Notes: generated from the sequence alone by a model not told the origin. A stretch of 64,000 bases of DNA from Cololabis saira (GCF_033807715.1 NC_084609.1:34272850-34336849), one strand, 5' to 3'. Positions 31,547-43,914 are shown, counted from the first letter of the stretch. Numbers and translations are program-made.

Positions 31547-34500
31547 CTAGGTAACGAAGCCAATAATCGGGGACCACAGAGAGTGCAATTCAGCCGAATG
31601 TTGTTCAGTGGAGGCAGACATTATCTCACTACTAATATGATCTGATAAAATATTCCTAAAATGGTTAATACATAAACTGGATTTTTGTTTCCAATTTACT
31701 AGAATGGTTTTCTTTGCGATACATAAGGCAGTGAGAAGCCGGTGTGTCCAATTAGGTTCTATTTGAGTGTCTCCCAGGTGACCTAATATACATACCGTGG
31801 GGCACACTGGGTTTCTGTGGTTGATCCATGTGGATAAATCCTCACAAATCTCCTTCCAGAACCTCTGTACCGGTGTACAGAACCATAAAGCATGCATATA
31901 ATTATCTGTTGTTCTCTGTGCACTGTGAACAGATATTAGAGGTGACAAAGCCCATCTGGAACATCCTTTGTCCAGTATAATGTATTCTATGAAGAACTTT
32001 GTACTGTATAAGTTGTAAGTTTGGGTTTTTAGTCATAGTAAACGTATTTAAGCATATTTGTGACCAAGAAAACTGGTCGGTATTCAGAGAGAGATCCGCC
32101 TCCCACTTGGAGATCGGGAGAGAGACTGAATCGTCCAGTTTAGACACTAACCTGTAGAGTTTTGATAACAACTTTAAAGTGCTTAGATTCAATAAATCTG
32201 TTATCTTAGCGGGAAGTTGTAAATCTAATTGGCTAATTTTGTATGTTTTATTTATTATGGCCTTAAGTTGTTGATACTCTAAACATGTATTCCTGCTAAC
32301 TCCGTATTGAACAATAAGTGTATTGAAAGGTACAAACTGTCCTCCTACAATCTACCTGCTGTAAATACCGTATTCCTTGATCTCTCCATTGAACGAAATT
32401 AACCATCTTTTTTATCATTTTTCACGATGTCTGGGTTGTTCCATATGGGTGTACGGTCACATGGAAAAAGTGAAATTTTAGCTACTTTAAGAAATTCCCA
32501 CCAAGCTGATAAAGTTGTGCTAATATTAATGCTTTTGAAACATTGATGATGTTTGATACTTTGACTAATGAATGGTAACTCTGAGATTTCTAGTTCATTA
32601 CAAAACACTTGCTCTGAGTCCAGCCATTGACTATCTAAAGGATGATCTTTTGACCATTTTACAATATACTGTAACTTACTGGCTATGAAGTAGTACTGAA
32701 AATTAGGTAATTCTAAACCTCCATATTCTTTGGATTTTTGCAATGTCTTTAAACTAATACGTGGAGTTTTATTTTTCCACAGAAATTTTGATACATATGA
32801 GTCCAACGATTTAAACCAGGAAAGAGGGGGTTTGCATGGTATCATTGAGAAAAAATAATTTACTTTTGGTAAAACCATCATTTTAATGGTGGCTATTCTA
32901 CCCATGAGCGAAATGGGGAGAGAGCTCCATCTGGAAAGATCATCTTCTATTTTCTTTATAAGCTGAACATGATTTAATTTTATTAACTCTGACAGCCTAG
33001 GGGAGATGTTTATGCCTAAATATCTAATGTTCCCTGATTGTAATTGAGTATTTGTTATATTCCTAAAATTGCAGTTAACACACAAAACAGTGGATTTAGA
33101 CCAATTAATAGAATAATCAGACAGAGATGAAAATCCCTCTATAAGTGCAATTGTCTGTGATAGTGAAGATCGTGAGTTCTGGAGGAAGAGGAGTACGTCA
33201 TCCGCATAAAGACTTATTTTGTGCTCTAATATTTTGCATTGTATACCTTTAATATTTTGATTTTGTCTAATAGCTGCTGCTAAAGGTTCAATAAATATTG
33301 CAAATAATGAGGGAGAGAGAGGGCAACCCTGTCTAGTGCCTCTTTGCAAGGTAAAACTTGTAGAGATTTGATCATTTGTCCTTACACGTGCCTTGGGAGA
33401 GCTGTATAATATTTTTATCCAGTCAATGAAAGATTCGCCAAATCCAAATTTATGCAAAGTTGCCAATAGAAACTTCCAATTTACCTTATCAAATGCTTTT
33501 TCCGCGTCTAAGGATATAATAGTAGTCTCCTGTTTATTGATACTCGAATAGTCTATAATATTTAATAATCTGCGAATATTAGTAGAGGAATGTCTACCTT
33601 TAATGAAGCCTGTTTGATCCGGATGTATAATAGAAGGGGTGACTCTTTTCAGACGTTCAGTAAGGGCCTTGCTAATTATTTTAAGGTCTACATTTATCAA
33701 TGAAATTGGGCGGTAGCTCGATGGGAGCAAGGGATCTTTGTCCGGTTTTAATAAAAGACTAATATTAGCAGAATTCATATTTAAGGGTAAGCTTTTATTC
33801 TCCCTAGCATTTAGAATCATTTTATAAAATGTTGGTGCTAATATGCTCCAGAATTCCTTGTAAAATTCAGCTGGGAAACCATCTGGGCCCGGAGCTTTAT
33901 TATTGGGCATATGTTGAAGAGCTTCATGGAGTTCTCCTATTGAGAGCGGTGAGTCTAAATTCGTAACCTGTTCCTGATGTAACTTCGGCAGATTAATGTC
34001 TCCAAGAAACTCATTAATGGATTGATCAGATGGTTCAATTTGTGACGAGTATAATTTATAGTAAAAGTCTCTAAAGACTGAATTTATTAAACAGGGGTCA
34101 TGTGTAACTCCCCCTGACTGGTCCTTAATGGATGTTATGGTTGTTTTTTCTTTGTTTATTTTTAATTGATTGGCTAAGTATTTTCCCGATCTGTTAGCAT
34201 GTGCAAAGTTTTCCAGGCGAAGCCTTTGTACTAGAAACTGTTTGTCTGCAGAGGTCTGGAAGGCCTCCTCTAGCGTCTTTATTTCATATTCTAATTCTTT
34301 TGTTTTTAAGTTGTCTTTTTTTTTCTTATTTGAAGAAAAGGAAATTATTTTCCCTCGCATTACTGCTTTTCCTGCTTCCCATAGAACGCTCGCTGATATT
34401 TCCGGCTGGTCGTTATTTTGTAAAAATATATCCCATTCTTTCTTAAAAAAATTAATAAAGTCGGGGTCTTTGAGCAATGATGTATTAAATCTCCAAACTT

Positions 34501-35303
34501 TGGCTCCCCCTCTTCCCCAGAGTGAAAGAAACAGGTGCGTGATCGCTAATAATGATTGGGTGAATTTGTGATTCTGAGATATCTCTCATCAGAGAGCTAC
34601 TGACTAAAAAATAATCTAACCTAGAGTATGAGTGATGAACGGCTGAGAAAAAAGTGTAGTTCCTAAGGGTTGGGTGTAAAGAGCGCCATGTATCGCAAAG
34701 ACCCAGATCATTCATGTATTGCTTAACAATACTTGCTGACTGCCAACTCCTGTGTCCGCCTGCATTACTGAGCCTGTCCACTCCAGGGTCCAGAACCATG
34801 TTGAAGTCTCCTCCGATGATGACTGTGTTGTCTAGGTGAGCAGAAAGTGAGGTGAAAAAAGAGTGAAAAAACGAAGAGTCATCAACATTTGGACCATATA
34901 CATTAGAAATACATAAATTCAAGCTTTGAATTTGCAAGACTAAAATTAAATATCTACCCTCTGAGTCAATGTGTGTGTCCTTTACGGGGAAATTTACTCT
35001 TTTATTAATGAGAATTGCTACCCCTCTTTGTCTGGAGTTGTAACAGGCAGAGAAAACATGCGGAAATTGTGCCGTGGCCAATGCATCTACTGAAGCTTGA
35101 ACTAAATGAGTTTCTTGCAGTAGGACAATGTCTGCCTGCAGAGTTTGTATCTGGTTAAGAAGTTTTAATCTCTTTAAAGTGTTCCCGGCTCCGTTTACAT
35201 TCCAGGTGACAAACTTTAATTTATCCATAATCCAATCATTGAAAGTAACATTATATGCAAGTGGTAATGTTGCATGAGAAGCTGTTGTATGTGTGTGTGC
35301 CAT
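31547..35303 (-). pseudogene. L1 ORF2 (endonuclease, RT, C-terminal region), frameshifted
   Basis: Residues at 35,303-34,485 form an apurinic-type endonuclease: VTWNVNG, LLQETHL, GGDFNMV, and SDHAPV at its end. The next frame (34,477-32,399) carries the RT, with NNKAPGPDGFP, the fingers phrase SYRPISLIN, and the catalytic YADD in SLYADDVLLFL. A one-base frame change separates the two near 34,480. The C-terminal part (32,192-31,547) is broken by shifts but retains CSQC and HALWFC-type residues of the terminal zinc-binding region. It needs two or more repairs to be a single protein, so it is inactive as it stands. Confidence 0.9.
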
Positions 35304-35689
35304 GTTATTCTAAATGTGTGAAATGTGTGTTTGTACCAATTTACCAAACCGAGAAAGAAAGTGCAGCAGAGTGGGACATAGAGGGAAAAAAGAAAAAAAA
35401 AGGGGAAAGGGAGTGAGATGGGGGGGAGGGAGATAATTCTAAACATGATAGAAAAAAAATAGAGAAAATAAAAAAAAGAGAGAGAAAGGCAATCACCAGT
35501 GTGAGCCTATAACTTACCGAGACTAGCAGAGCAAGAATTATTAATACATTAATATATACCGAGAATGTTTTATGAAACTATATCTAATCTAATCACCAAG
35601 TGTTTATGTAACTATATCTAACCTAATCACCAGTTAGTGAGAAAGAGAGAGAGGAGAAGAAAGTAAATTTGTACTCATCCTTTTTAGAA

Positions 35690-35960
35690 GAGCCAGGGCG
35701 TGATGTTGGAGTCGCGGTACAATTGTCCGATCACGAACAGCTTGTCCACAGTGATGACAGCACGAGATCCCTCCGTCATGAACCTCCTCCGGACCGGGAA
35801 GAGGACTCGCGACGGTCCAGGATCTCCCGGGGGAACTGGTCGTTCACGGAGAACGGCAGTCCGCGCAGCTGTGGCCCCTGTCTCCGAACCTGCTCTTTGT
35901 GTTTATAGTGTTCGAATTTAGCAACAATGGGCCTGGGTCTCTGGGCTTCGCTCTTTGGAT
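35690..35960 (-). pseudogene. L1 ORF1 C-terminal remnant
   Basis: The minus-strand reading gives RPRPIVAKFEHYKHKEQV and FPREILD, then after a frame change VRRRFMTEG and DKLFVIGQLYR. This is typical of the C-terminal half of L1 ORF1 (RNA-binding) proteins. The N-terminal coiled coil is absent. Confidence 0.75.
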
Positions 35961-36026
35961 TGTTTAAAGGACAGCTGGGAGTCTGACATCTGCTTAAGCC
36001 TTCCCATGGGGCAAAAATAAGAATGA

Positions 36027-36046
36027 AGGGCGGGCGGGCGGGCGGG

Positions 36047-36078
<32 letters not shown>

Positions 36079-36085
36079 CACGCAC
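36027..36085. repeat. (GGGC)n/(GGCA)n microsatellite
   Basis: Tetranucleotide repeats with a change of phase partway. It marks the 5' edge of the L1. Confidence 0.95.
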
Positions 36086-36690
36086 GCACACAGGTCATTC
36101 ATGCTCATATGATTTTAAGGGCTATGGCTACGAGCCTATGCTGGTGGCTTATGAGCAAATGTTTGAATCAATGTCTGCATATCAAAAGCCAAAAACTTGA
36201 AAAGGTAGTCCATTCTTTGAAGTAGGCCTAATAAAAACGTTTGTCAAGATTTAAGACTGTGTTCTTTTTGATAGTAACATGGGCCAAGACTGTCTGAACA
36301 CTGAAAATGAAAGGCTTGCAAGTAAATAATGACTGGTGAACTTAAATTAATCTACCCTATGTGAATGCAGGAAAGTGAGAATTACCATGTAGGCTACGGT
36401 AAGTACCAGAAAATTTCCCAATGTTACATTATGTTACATTATTTTAAATAAACAGCCTTTCAATTAAGTGTGATGTAATTGTTAATGATTTGTTGCTGCA
36501 AATAAATGAATGTATGGGTATGCACCAACACTCTGCCAATCAGAACAAAGAAGACGCACAGGCAATGGTCCATTCGCTGTAAAACAGGCTACAACTTTTC
36601 ACCCCTTTCCCAGTAAGTTAGCATGATGTATCGAATAATTCATTGAAATCTCAAGATATATGATGGTTTCACGGTAGTTTTAGGTTTTAG
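36086..36690. other. Unassigned AT-rich DNA
   Basis: No gene seen. The part near 36,590-36,650 is repeated with changes at 37,160-37,250, on the other side of the MITE. Confidence 0.4.
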
Positions 36691-37040
36691 TTTTTAGTTT
36701 GAGGCCGGATTGTGGCAAGATTTATGAAAAAAATTTGTATAAGTTTGAAGTTTTTTAGTAATAATGTCAGATGAAACGTTCCAAACCCAAAAGAATGACC
36801 CCTCTAGTGTATCTCTCCGTTGCCTTGAACAGGCTGTGTGCTGCAAAATGTGCTGCAATTCGGTCCCGAATTTCCTGCGCTGGGCTGCGGATGTGACGTC
36901 ACATGACGCTGCATGCACGTTCTCCCCGTTCTCCCGTGCCGGCTTCACTGTTGGCTGCAGTACCCCCAACTGCCGTCGTGGTGAAGGGTGGCGCTAGAGA
37001 GTCTCATTTCTTAAAAGGAGCCTCATGCTCCTTTAAAGCT
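36690..37040. mobile_element. MITE related to 56,585-56,885
   Basis: It shares TCTAGTGTATCTCTCCGTT, GAACAGGCTGTGTGCTGCAA and the right end CTCATGCTCCTTTAAA with the MITE in the intact NLR copy. The left edge is degraded. Confidence 0.75.
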
Positions 37041-37317
37041 CAGTCTGCTATATTGTCAAAAGTGTCACTCTTGTATTTTTTTCCTCTTATGTAGCATGAT
37101 ACTCCACCATAATTAGCTGCACCACATGCCAGCTTAAAATGAAGTCGATAGTAACTTTGCGGTAAAACAGTTCAACTTTGCAACAACTTTTCACTCCTTT
37201 CCCGGTCAGCCAGCATGATGTATTTGGTATCAATGGATTCGTTGAAATCTACCTTAAACGTTCAGTCCGCTAGATTGTCAAACATGTTGATGTTAAATTT
37301 TTTGGGCAGATCCATCC

Positions 37318-37410
37318 AGGATCGCCTCAGGAACAGGAACAGAGACTGGCGGCGGGACCGCCTCAGGAACAGGGACTGGCGGCGGGACCGCCTCAGGAAC
37401 AGAGACCTCC
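37318..37410. repeat. 30-bp tandem repeat, three units
   Basis: Three copies of CGCCTCAGGAACAG..GACTGGCGGCGGGAC. It extends the LINE frame upstream with RDRLRNRDW-type residues that are not part of a normal RT protein. Confidence 0.8.
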
Positions 37411-38366
37411 CTGAGCTGACTTCACTCGTTAATAGAGCTAAGTCTACCACATGTATGTCAGACCCCATCCCGACTCCACTATTCAAAAATGTTTTTTCTC
37501 TTATTGGTGTGACAATACTGGATCAAATCAACCTATCCCTAAGCTTAGGATATGTACCACAGGTTTTCAAAGTGGCAGTAATCAAACCTTTACTTAAAAA
37601 ACCTTCTCTTGACCCAGACACCTTAGTTAATTATAGGCCAATTTCCAACCTTCCATTTGTATCTAAAATTCTGGAAAAGGCAGTTTCAAGCCAGTTATGT
37701 GACTATTTGTATAGAAATGATCTGTTTGAAGTCTTTCAGTCAGGGTTCAGAATGCATCATAGCACAGAGACAGCACTGGTTCGAGTCACGAATGACCTCC
37801 TTATGGCCTCAGATAAGGGATTAGTATCCATATTGATTCTACTGGACCTCAGTGCTGCTTTTGACACTGTAGATCATGGCATTTTACTGCACAGGTTAGA
37901 GCATGTTGTTGGGATTAAAGGGACAGCTCTACGTTGGTTTAAATCATATCTATCTGACAGGTTCCAGTTTGTTCATGTACATGAGGTTTCTTCAGAACAG
38001 TCAAGGGTCTGTTATGGTGTTCCGCAGGGTTCAGTGCTAGGGCCAATCTTGTTCAGTTTATACATGCAGCCGTTGGGAAGTATAATCCAGAATCACGGCA
38101 TACACTTTCATTGCTATGCTGATGATACGCAGCTCTATTTGTCTATGAAGCCGGATGAAACAGAACCGTTAGTTAAACTTCAGGCATGTCTTAGGGACAT
38201 CAAGGACTGGATGTCCAGAATTTTCTTGCTTCTAAATTCAGATAAAACAGAGGTTATCATTCTTGGTCCAGAGCATCTTAGGAAGGGACTAGATGGTGTT
38301 GCGATGGCTTCCAGTGCAACTGTGAGAAACCTTGGTGTTGTTTTCGATCAGGATTTGTCGTTTAAA
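37411..38366 (+). mobile_element. L2-like LINE fragment with RT ORF
   Basis: One open frame (37,215-38,456 overall) with [45 protein letters not shown] and the catalytic YADD of [11 protein letters not shown]. It stops being LINE at DLSFKP, where a hAT-like sequence begins. The upstream endonuclease is missing. It is nearly the same family as the copy at 54.53-55.60 kb. Confidence 0.9.
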
Positions 38367-38600
38367 CCAGGGGTTCCCAACCTTTTTTGTGCCAAGGACC
38401 AGCAGAAGTATGAACAAAAAGCTTGTGGTCCGGTTGACAATTTATGTCAATTTTAATAAACATTTTAGAAAAAAACAATGCATTTTAAATAGGGCTGCAA
38501 CTAACGACTATTTTAATAGTCAACTAGTCATCGATTAGTCGATTAATCGGATAATTAGTAATTTTTTCTTAAATTTAGTATGAGGTTGCTTTAATTATGT
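38367..38600. mobile_element. hAT-like fragments
   Basis: CAGGGGTTCCCAACCTTTTT at 38,367 is a hAT-type terminus that interrupts the LINE. A second repeat beginning GGGCTGCAACTAACGA at 38,488 is a common fish DNA-transposon end. No right ends or target duplications were identified. Confidence 0.5.
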
Positions 38601-38804
38601 GGCAAATGATAATAAACACGAGAAAGATGGGTACTTCAATGAAAAATAGACATTTTATTCAATTTTGCTGCTGTTCATACAAAAAGTAAATAAAAAAAGC
38701 CAAGGACAGGCACCAGAAACCATGGGGTTGAAACCCGTCAGCATCAACCATGGAGAGATGCTCATATCACAGATCAGCTGTATTATTATTATATTATTAT
38801 ATGC

Positions 38805-39632
38805 TGGGGAGGTGCGTCCAGGACCACCACAGGAACATGGGGAGGTGCGTCCGGGACCACCACTGGAACACATGGGGAGGTGCGTCCGGGACCACCACTG
38901 GAACATGGGGAGGTGAGTCCGGGACCACCACTGGAACAGGGACGGGTGCAGGAGCTGGAGCTGGAACAAGCTGGGGCTGGCGCTTACGCCGTCGTCGTTG
39001 CCTCCCCTGAGCAGGCTCCTGGGCCCACCCAGAGCCAGGCGTGTTCCCAAAAAGGGGTCCCAATACTCCTCCTCCTCGGCCCAGCGCATATTCTCGGCCG
39101 ATTCCCAGGGAGCAGGAACAGGCTGGGGCTGAGGCCGACGCCGTCGTCTCCCCTGAGCCTTCAGGCTCCTGGGCCCACCCAGAGCCAGGCGTGTTCCCAA
39201 AAAGGGGTCCCCATACTCCCCCTCCTCGGCCCAGTGCATGTTCTCCAAAAACTCCAACCGCGGCGCTCTCCCGCTGGGTCCATCTGGTCGGTCCGTTCTG
39301 TTAAGATTCGGTTTAGTTAAGGACCCAAACGCAGGAGAGCAGGAGCCAGGAGTTCACAACAAAAAAAGGTTTATTTACAAAAAAGGCAAAAACAAAGCGC
39401 TGCTTGGCAGGATTAACAAAAAAAACCAGGATCGTGAAGGACAAACACTACGAGGAGACATGGAGCTAGAAACAATACGGACCGACAGGGAACAAAGGAA
39501 TGACAAGACCAGATATACACAGGGGATAACGAGACACGACGAGACACAGGTGCAGACACAATCAGGGCAAATGGGAAACAGGAGGGACAGAACTGAAACT
39601 CAAAAACTGGGGGGAAGTGTCAAACCCTGACA
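38805..39632 (-). mobile_element. Proline-rich LTR element, truncated second copy
   Basis: Minus orientation. The LTR at 39,632-39,299 (334 bp, TGTCAGGG...TTAACA) is a diverged relative of the 342-bp LTR at 9,977. The interior then starts with the same GAACGGACCGACCA and a MDPAG-like codon series. It has two copies of a module ending EEYWDPFLGTRLALGGPRSL with a following RRRRR stretch. The repeat array downstream (about 38,808-38,945) is a 30- to 33-bp type absent from the first copy. No second LTR. Confidence 0.88.
39299..39632 (-). repeat. LTR of the second proline-rich element
   Basis: Reverse complement begins TGTCAGGGTTTGACACTTCC and ends TCTTAACA. It differs from the first copy by many substitutions and small indels, so it is older. 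Confidence 0.88.
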
Positions 39633-40130
39633 TTTACAACATCAGCATTTAGTTTGTTTTCACAAAATGCAGTTTGATATTGTAATACTTTATATTACAA
39701 TTGTGGTCTATACCGTTGTGGTCAGAGGTGTAAATGCTCAGAAATCTTATGTGTTTTATTGTAGGACCTTCTAGGCTGTGACCTGTCTGAGACTTCAGGA
39801 CCATAGACAGCGATGGTCACAGACTGACTGCTGTCAGTCTTAAAGGTACTATATGTAAGACATTTGTAGATTTGTAAATTGATTTATTTTTGAAAAAATG
39901 GGTATACATATTCATGTGAACATGTGAGATTATAGCCGTATGGCTAATTTCCATCTCTAGTCCCATTGGCAGGTTGGTTTTGAACATAGAAATCATATTA
40001 TTAATAAAACACACAAAGTTCCGTGTTGAGTGCGTATTATATTGCAACTTGCCCAATTGCACACTAGATATAAAGTTATTTTAATTGCACAATTCTCAAT
40101 ACATATTACAATAATTAAATACCAACAATG
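39633..40130. other. Unassigned DNA
   Basis: AT-rich, no gene or named repeat recognised. Confidence 0.4.
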
Positions 40131-40880
40131 ACTGGAACATATTTATGACGACATAAATGTTGAAAACAGGCAGATCCAGACCTGAAGTTCTTCTGTTGAC
40201 CACTAGGGTCCAGATCCAGACCTGAAGTTCTTCTGTTGACCACGAAGGTCCAGATACAGACATGCAGTTCTTCTGCTGACCACTAGGGTCCAGATCCAGA
40301 CCTGCAGTTCTTCTGCTGACCACTAGGATCCAGATCCAGACCTGCAGTTCTTCTGTTGACCACTAGGATCCAGATCCAGACCTGCAGTTCTTCTGCTGAC
40401 CACTAGGGTCCAGATCCAGACCTGCAGTTAACAGATCATAATCATACAATTTTAAATTTTAAATAACAAAATAAAACATCTCTTTGTGCAGTTATCTTTT
40501 ACTAGAGATTTGAAACCACTTTCGTGTCTTCACCTCTTTTTGAGTGCTGCTGACCACAACTGCAGGATGCCAGTCAGGCGTTTCCATTACCTTGAGATTC
40601 AGGAGAAAACCCAGATATCCAAACAGAAATCCTGTAATGGAGACGGCATTAATTCAAAAACCTCCAGAATATTCAATAAACCTTTTTACGCTTCCTGGAG
40701 GTGCTTTGTCAGCTAATTTTTTTTCTGCATTTGCACGTCTCTGGCAGCGCTGGATGTGACGTAGCCGGTGGATCTAAAGTCTTTCTTTCTTTGAATTTCC
40801 CACAGCAAATTAATACATGTGAATTTTTCTGCATCTGAATTAAACACCTAAATTTTTCAACACTTTATTTTCTCCACAAT
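40131..40880. repeat. Dispersed composite repeat, copy 2 (with 40-bp array)
   Basis: Same order as 26,130-27,490: ACTGGAACATATTTATGAC, about six 40-bp units (40,165-40,428), then GAGTGCTGCTGACCACAACT. The TIR element found in copy 1 is absent. Confidence 0.85.
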
Positions 40881-40889
40881 TTTTTCAGT

Positions 40890-42029
40890 GTTTTAAATTT
40901 CAAGAATTGAAGATGAGAAATTCAAAGTAAAATAATTCAGATTATCAAAGTTATTCAGAATTCAGAGGTTAAAGTTCAATGTCAGAAAATCAGTTTTAAC
41001 ACCCGGGCCACTAGGATAACTAATCCACCATGATGACGTCAAACCGGCTTCCAGCCAATCAAATCATGGTCTGTCGGTCACATGACACTGACCGGCGTTG
41101 CTTCGGTCTCAGGTAGCCAAGGACGGCACATCTGGAAGATCCTCCTTCGATGAATGTTTAACGTTTTATATTTCCCAATTATCTTCTTCATTGACGCTGT
41201 TTAACAGATCAAACCAACTTGTAACTTTTCTTGTGATTTTTATTTTTCACTTTTCATGTGGTGTTCAGCAATTAAAACGTTGTTAGCAAAACTCAGACTC
41301 AGACTTCTTCATTGGCATTTGACCCTTTACAGGATAAACGAAAGGAAAATTCAGGTCTTGGTGTAGCTTATAAGTAGATAAGTAGATAAGATTGAGTAAT
41401 AATAATAACAGAAGTAAAATAACATAATAAAATAGTAAAGTAAAGAAACCATAATATACACTGCCCTTCACAGCAGACTATTATAGTTATATATTCTGGA
41501 ACCTTGTTCAAACTTTGGCAGCAGGAATAATAACATTACAAATGAGATTAAATAAAACAAAACAGAAACCATTTTGTAGCTTTTGTTTGGCGTGATGATG
41601 AGAAAAGACTGCCCTCTTGTGGTTACGCTAGAAACTACATGTTTGTTCCATTTTACCACATTATTGTGTGTAACTCATCTTAATTACAGACGTATTCATC
41701 AATTACAGACTGCAATTACATTAATGAATGACCGAGGACGGATGAAGACTGTTTTTGCACTAGTTCCACTAGAAAGAGACTCGTTAGGGCTCTTGTATTT
41801 TATTTTATTTTGAAAGAATTAACAGGAAGTCATTTTGTAATGTAATTCTTCTAACTTTACACTTTGTGCAGTTACTACATGTCACCACCAGATGGCAGAA
41901 TGGACACTCACCACCATAGACATATAAACGTAGACACCTCATTGAGCGGGGAGCATGGATGTATTATAAAACGGCGGGGAGGCCCGTTGCTGTGATAGTC
42001 ACCGCGACTGCCATATTGGATGTGATATA
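40890..42029. other. Unassigned DNA
   Basis: No supported gene. A short stretch near 41,040-41,130 has higher CpG and a CCAATCAAAT box, but no downstream coding exon is visible. Confidence 0.4.
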
Positions 42030-42395
42030 CAGGACTGTCTCAGAAAATTAGAATATTGTGATAAAGTCCTTTATTTTCTGTAATGCAATTAAAAAAAAAA
42101 AAAGTCATACATTCTGGATTCATTACAAATCAACTGAAATATTGCAAGCCTTTTATTATTTTAATATTGCCTATTATGGTTTACAGTTTAAGATTATGAT
42201 TCCCAGAATATTCCAATTTTTTGACATAGGATATTTGAGTTTTCTTAAGCTGTAAGCCATGATCAGCAATATTAAAATAATAAAAGGCTTGCAATATTTC
42301 AGTTGCTTTGTAATGAATCCAGAATGTATGACATTTTAGTTTTTGTAATTGCATTACAGAAAATCACAATATTCTAATTTAGTGAGACAGTCCTG
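42030..42395. mobile_element. Palindromic MITE (CAGGACTGTCTCAG ends)
   Basis: Long inverted repeats: the left half (CAGGACTGTCTCAGAAAATT) is the reverse complement of the right half, which ends GAGACAGTCCTG. Both sides are flanked by TA. 366 bp, non-coding. It resembles Tc1/mariner-derived MITEs by its TA target. Confidence 0.85.
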
Positions 42396-42404
42396 TATAT
42401 GTAC

Positions 42405-42408
<4 letters not shown>

Positions 42409-42480
<72 letters not shown>
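42409..42480. repeat. (TA)n microsatellite
   Basis: About 36 dinucleotides directly beside the MITE. Confidence 0.95.
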
Positions 42481-42486
<6 letters not shown>

Positions 42487-42489
42487 TAT

Positions 42490-43146
42490 TGAACACTTGA
42501 ATATTGTACAAATCCTTGAGGCATATAAAACATATAAAACAGCATGTAGATTTATAGGGCACACAACAGATTCTGCATCACTGGAAGACTGCGACAGTAA
42601 ATGTAACAGATAAGATGTAAAGCAAGAACATAAACAAAAGGAGGGTCAAAAGTAAAAAAAAGTTAATAACTAAAGATAAATAAATGAATACAATTATAAC
42701 AATACAATATGATAAAAATAGTGAGAAGCGGGGGCATTGGTCATCTTCAAGTATCTTCAGATCTATATAGGCGTTAAAGAGTTGTTTACCATGTTTGTTT
42801 TTAATCAGTCTTAAGGCTTGAGATGGTTGTTTATCAGGTATCTTTTAAAAGCTGAAAAGTTTGGTTTTCTGTTTCCCCATTTGCATGTGTGAATAAAGAA
42901 CTATGACAAAAGAAGAAGGATCAACAGGTTATTGAGGACAAAGTCACCTATTTTATCTTCGAGGGGTGGTCCCAGATAAAATATCCTCTCTTGTTAGTTA
43001 GAAGATTTTTTGTTGAGATCCAGTCTTGTAAGTCGTCCCAGAAGCTTCCAGAGTACACGCAGTAAATGAATAGATGGTCTGTTGTTTCAATATTATTATC
43101 ACAGAAGGTTCAGCTGTTATTGTCCAGATTTAATCTTTGTCTTAAA
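42490..43146 (-). mobile_element. L1-type ORF2 C-terminal fragment
   Basis: The minus-strand reading near 43,130-42,960 gives TFCDNNIETTDHLFIYC, then SGSFWDDLQDW, the zinc-binding end of fish L1 ORF2. A stop interrupts it. The rest is its AT-rich 3' flank. Confidence 0.6.
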
Positions 43147-43386
43147 GCAGCACTATGTAACTTTTCCACCTTAATATAATATTTCCAGTCATTGTGATGG
43201 TACATCAACTTACAACAGGTTTAATGACACCTCTATCATGGTCTGAGGGGTCTATATCTCCTTCACTGGCACTATGTAACTTCGCGGTGGATGGTAGGAA
43301 CCCTTCCACACTACTGGTAAAGCACTACCGCTTTTGTCCAAAGGAGCCGCCAAACTCAACAAAAGCTGAAAGTTACATTGTGCTGC
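43147..43386. mobile_element. MITE with GCAGCACTATGTAACTTTT ends
   Basis: Left end GCAGCACTATGTAACTTTT, right end AAAGTTACATTGTGCTGC, inverted. About 240 bp, no ORF. Target duplication unclear. Confidence 0.75.
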
Positions 43387-43641
43387 TAGTTCTCTAGATG
43401 GAAAAAAAATGGCCATTGAGCTGGACTTGATTTCCTTTTGGGATGTGATTTGAATCTTGGAAGATTACAGATACAACTTAACTTCTGTTAAGTACTGTCT
43501 GTAAATGAGGGCCTACTATCTAAAAGTTCTGGCTGAATATATGTCAATATCTTTATTTCCTAATTATGCATATATAAAATGTTCTGCTCATATTCAGTGA
43601 ATACTGCAAACAAATATAATAACTCTAACTCAACTCAAACA

Positions 43642-43914
43642 GGTAGTCTGCAGCAGCATCTCCACGTCCCAAGCCCAGTTGAGCATGGCTGGGCCAGAAA
43701 CGACAATGGCCAGCTCACTCTTGAGGCAGTACTGCAGCTGCTGTCTTGCAACTGCAGCCGTGAATGCAAGCTACCTGAATGCCAGTGTATGGCCAATGGT
43801 TTGAAATGCACCCACCTATGCAAATTAAGGACCTGCGAGAATCAACCACAAGAGGATGATCTCTATCTGATCTCAGATCACCTGACTGATTCTGAAACTG
43901 AGGACGGATCTTGA
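43642..43914 (+). pseudogene. Cysteine-rich C-terminal exon, gene unknown
   Basis: An acceptor-like AACTCAAACAG precedes an open frame ending in a stop at 43,914. It holds LLSCNCSRECKLPECQCM then LKCTHLCKL, a CxC...CxC pattern with ten cysteines in about 35 residues, followed by an acidic tail. I have seen similar short cysteine-rich ends on uncharacterised fish proteins but cannot name it. No other exon of a gene is visible within several kilobases, so a relic or captured exon is more likely than a working gene. Confidence 0.45.

Larger units (their letters stand above)
27706..36010 (-). mobile_element. L1-type LINE containing a cog3 retrocopy
   Basis: Minus-strand order: ORF1 remnant (35,960-35,690), ORF2 endonuclease (35,303-34,485), RT (34,477-32,399), C-terminal region (to 31,547), GC-rich 3' UTR (31,546-30,716), cog3-derived sequence (30,715-28,357), a second GC-rich UTR block (about 28,330-27,728) and a poly(A) of about 22 (27,706-27,727). 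Frameshifts disable ORF2. The 5' end is lost near 36.0 kb, next to a GGCA-rich microsatellite. Confidence 0.85.

Noticed and set aside
30699..31645. Further proline-rich proteins on both strands
   Set aside because: Proximal part of the same L1 3' UTR.
35669..35921. Plus-strand frames of 73-79 residues
   Set aside because: Opposite strand of the L1 ORF1 remnant; no motif of their own.
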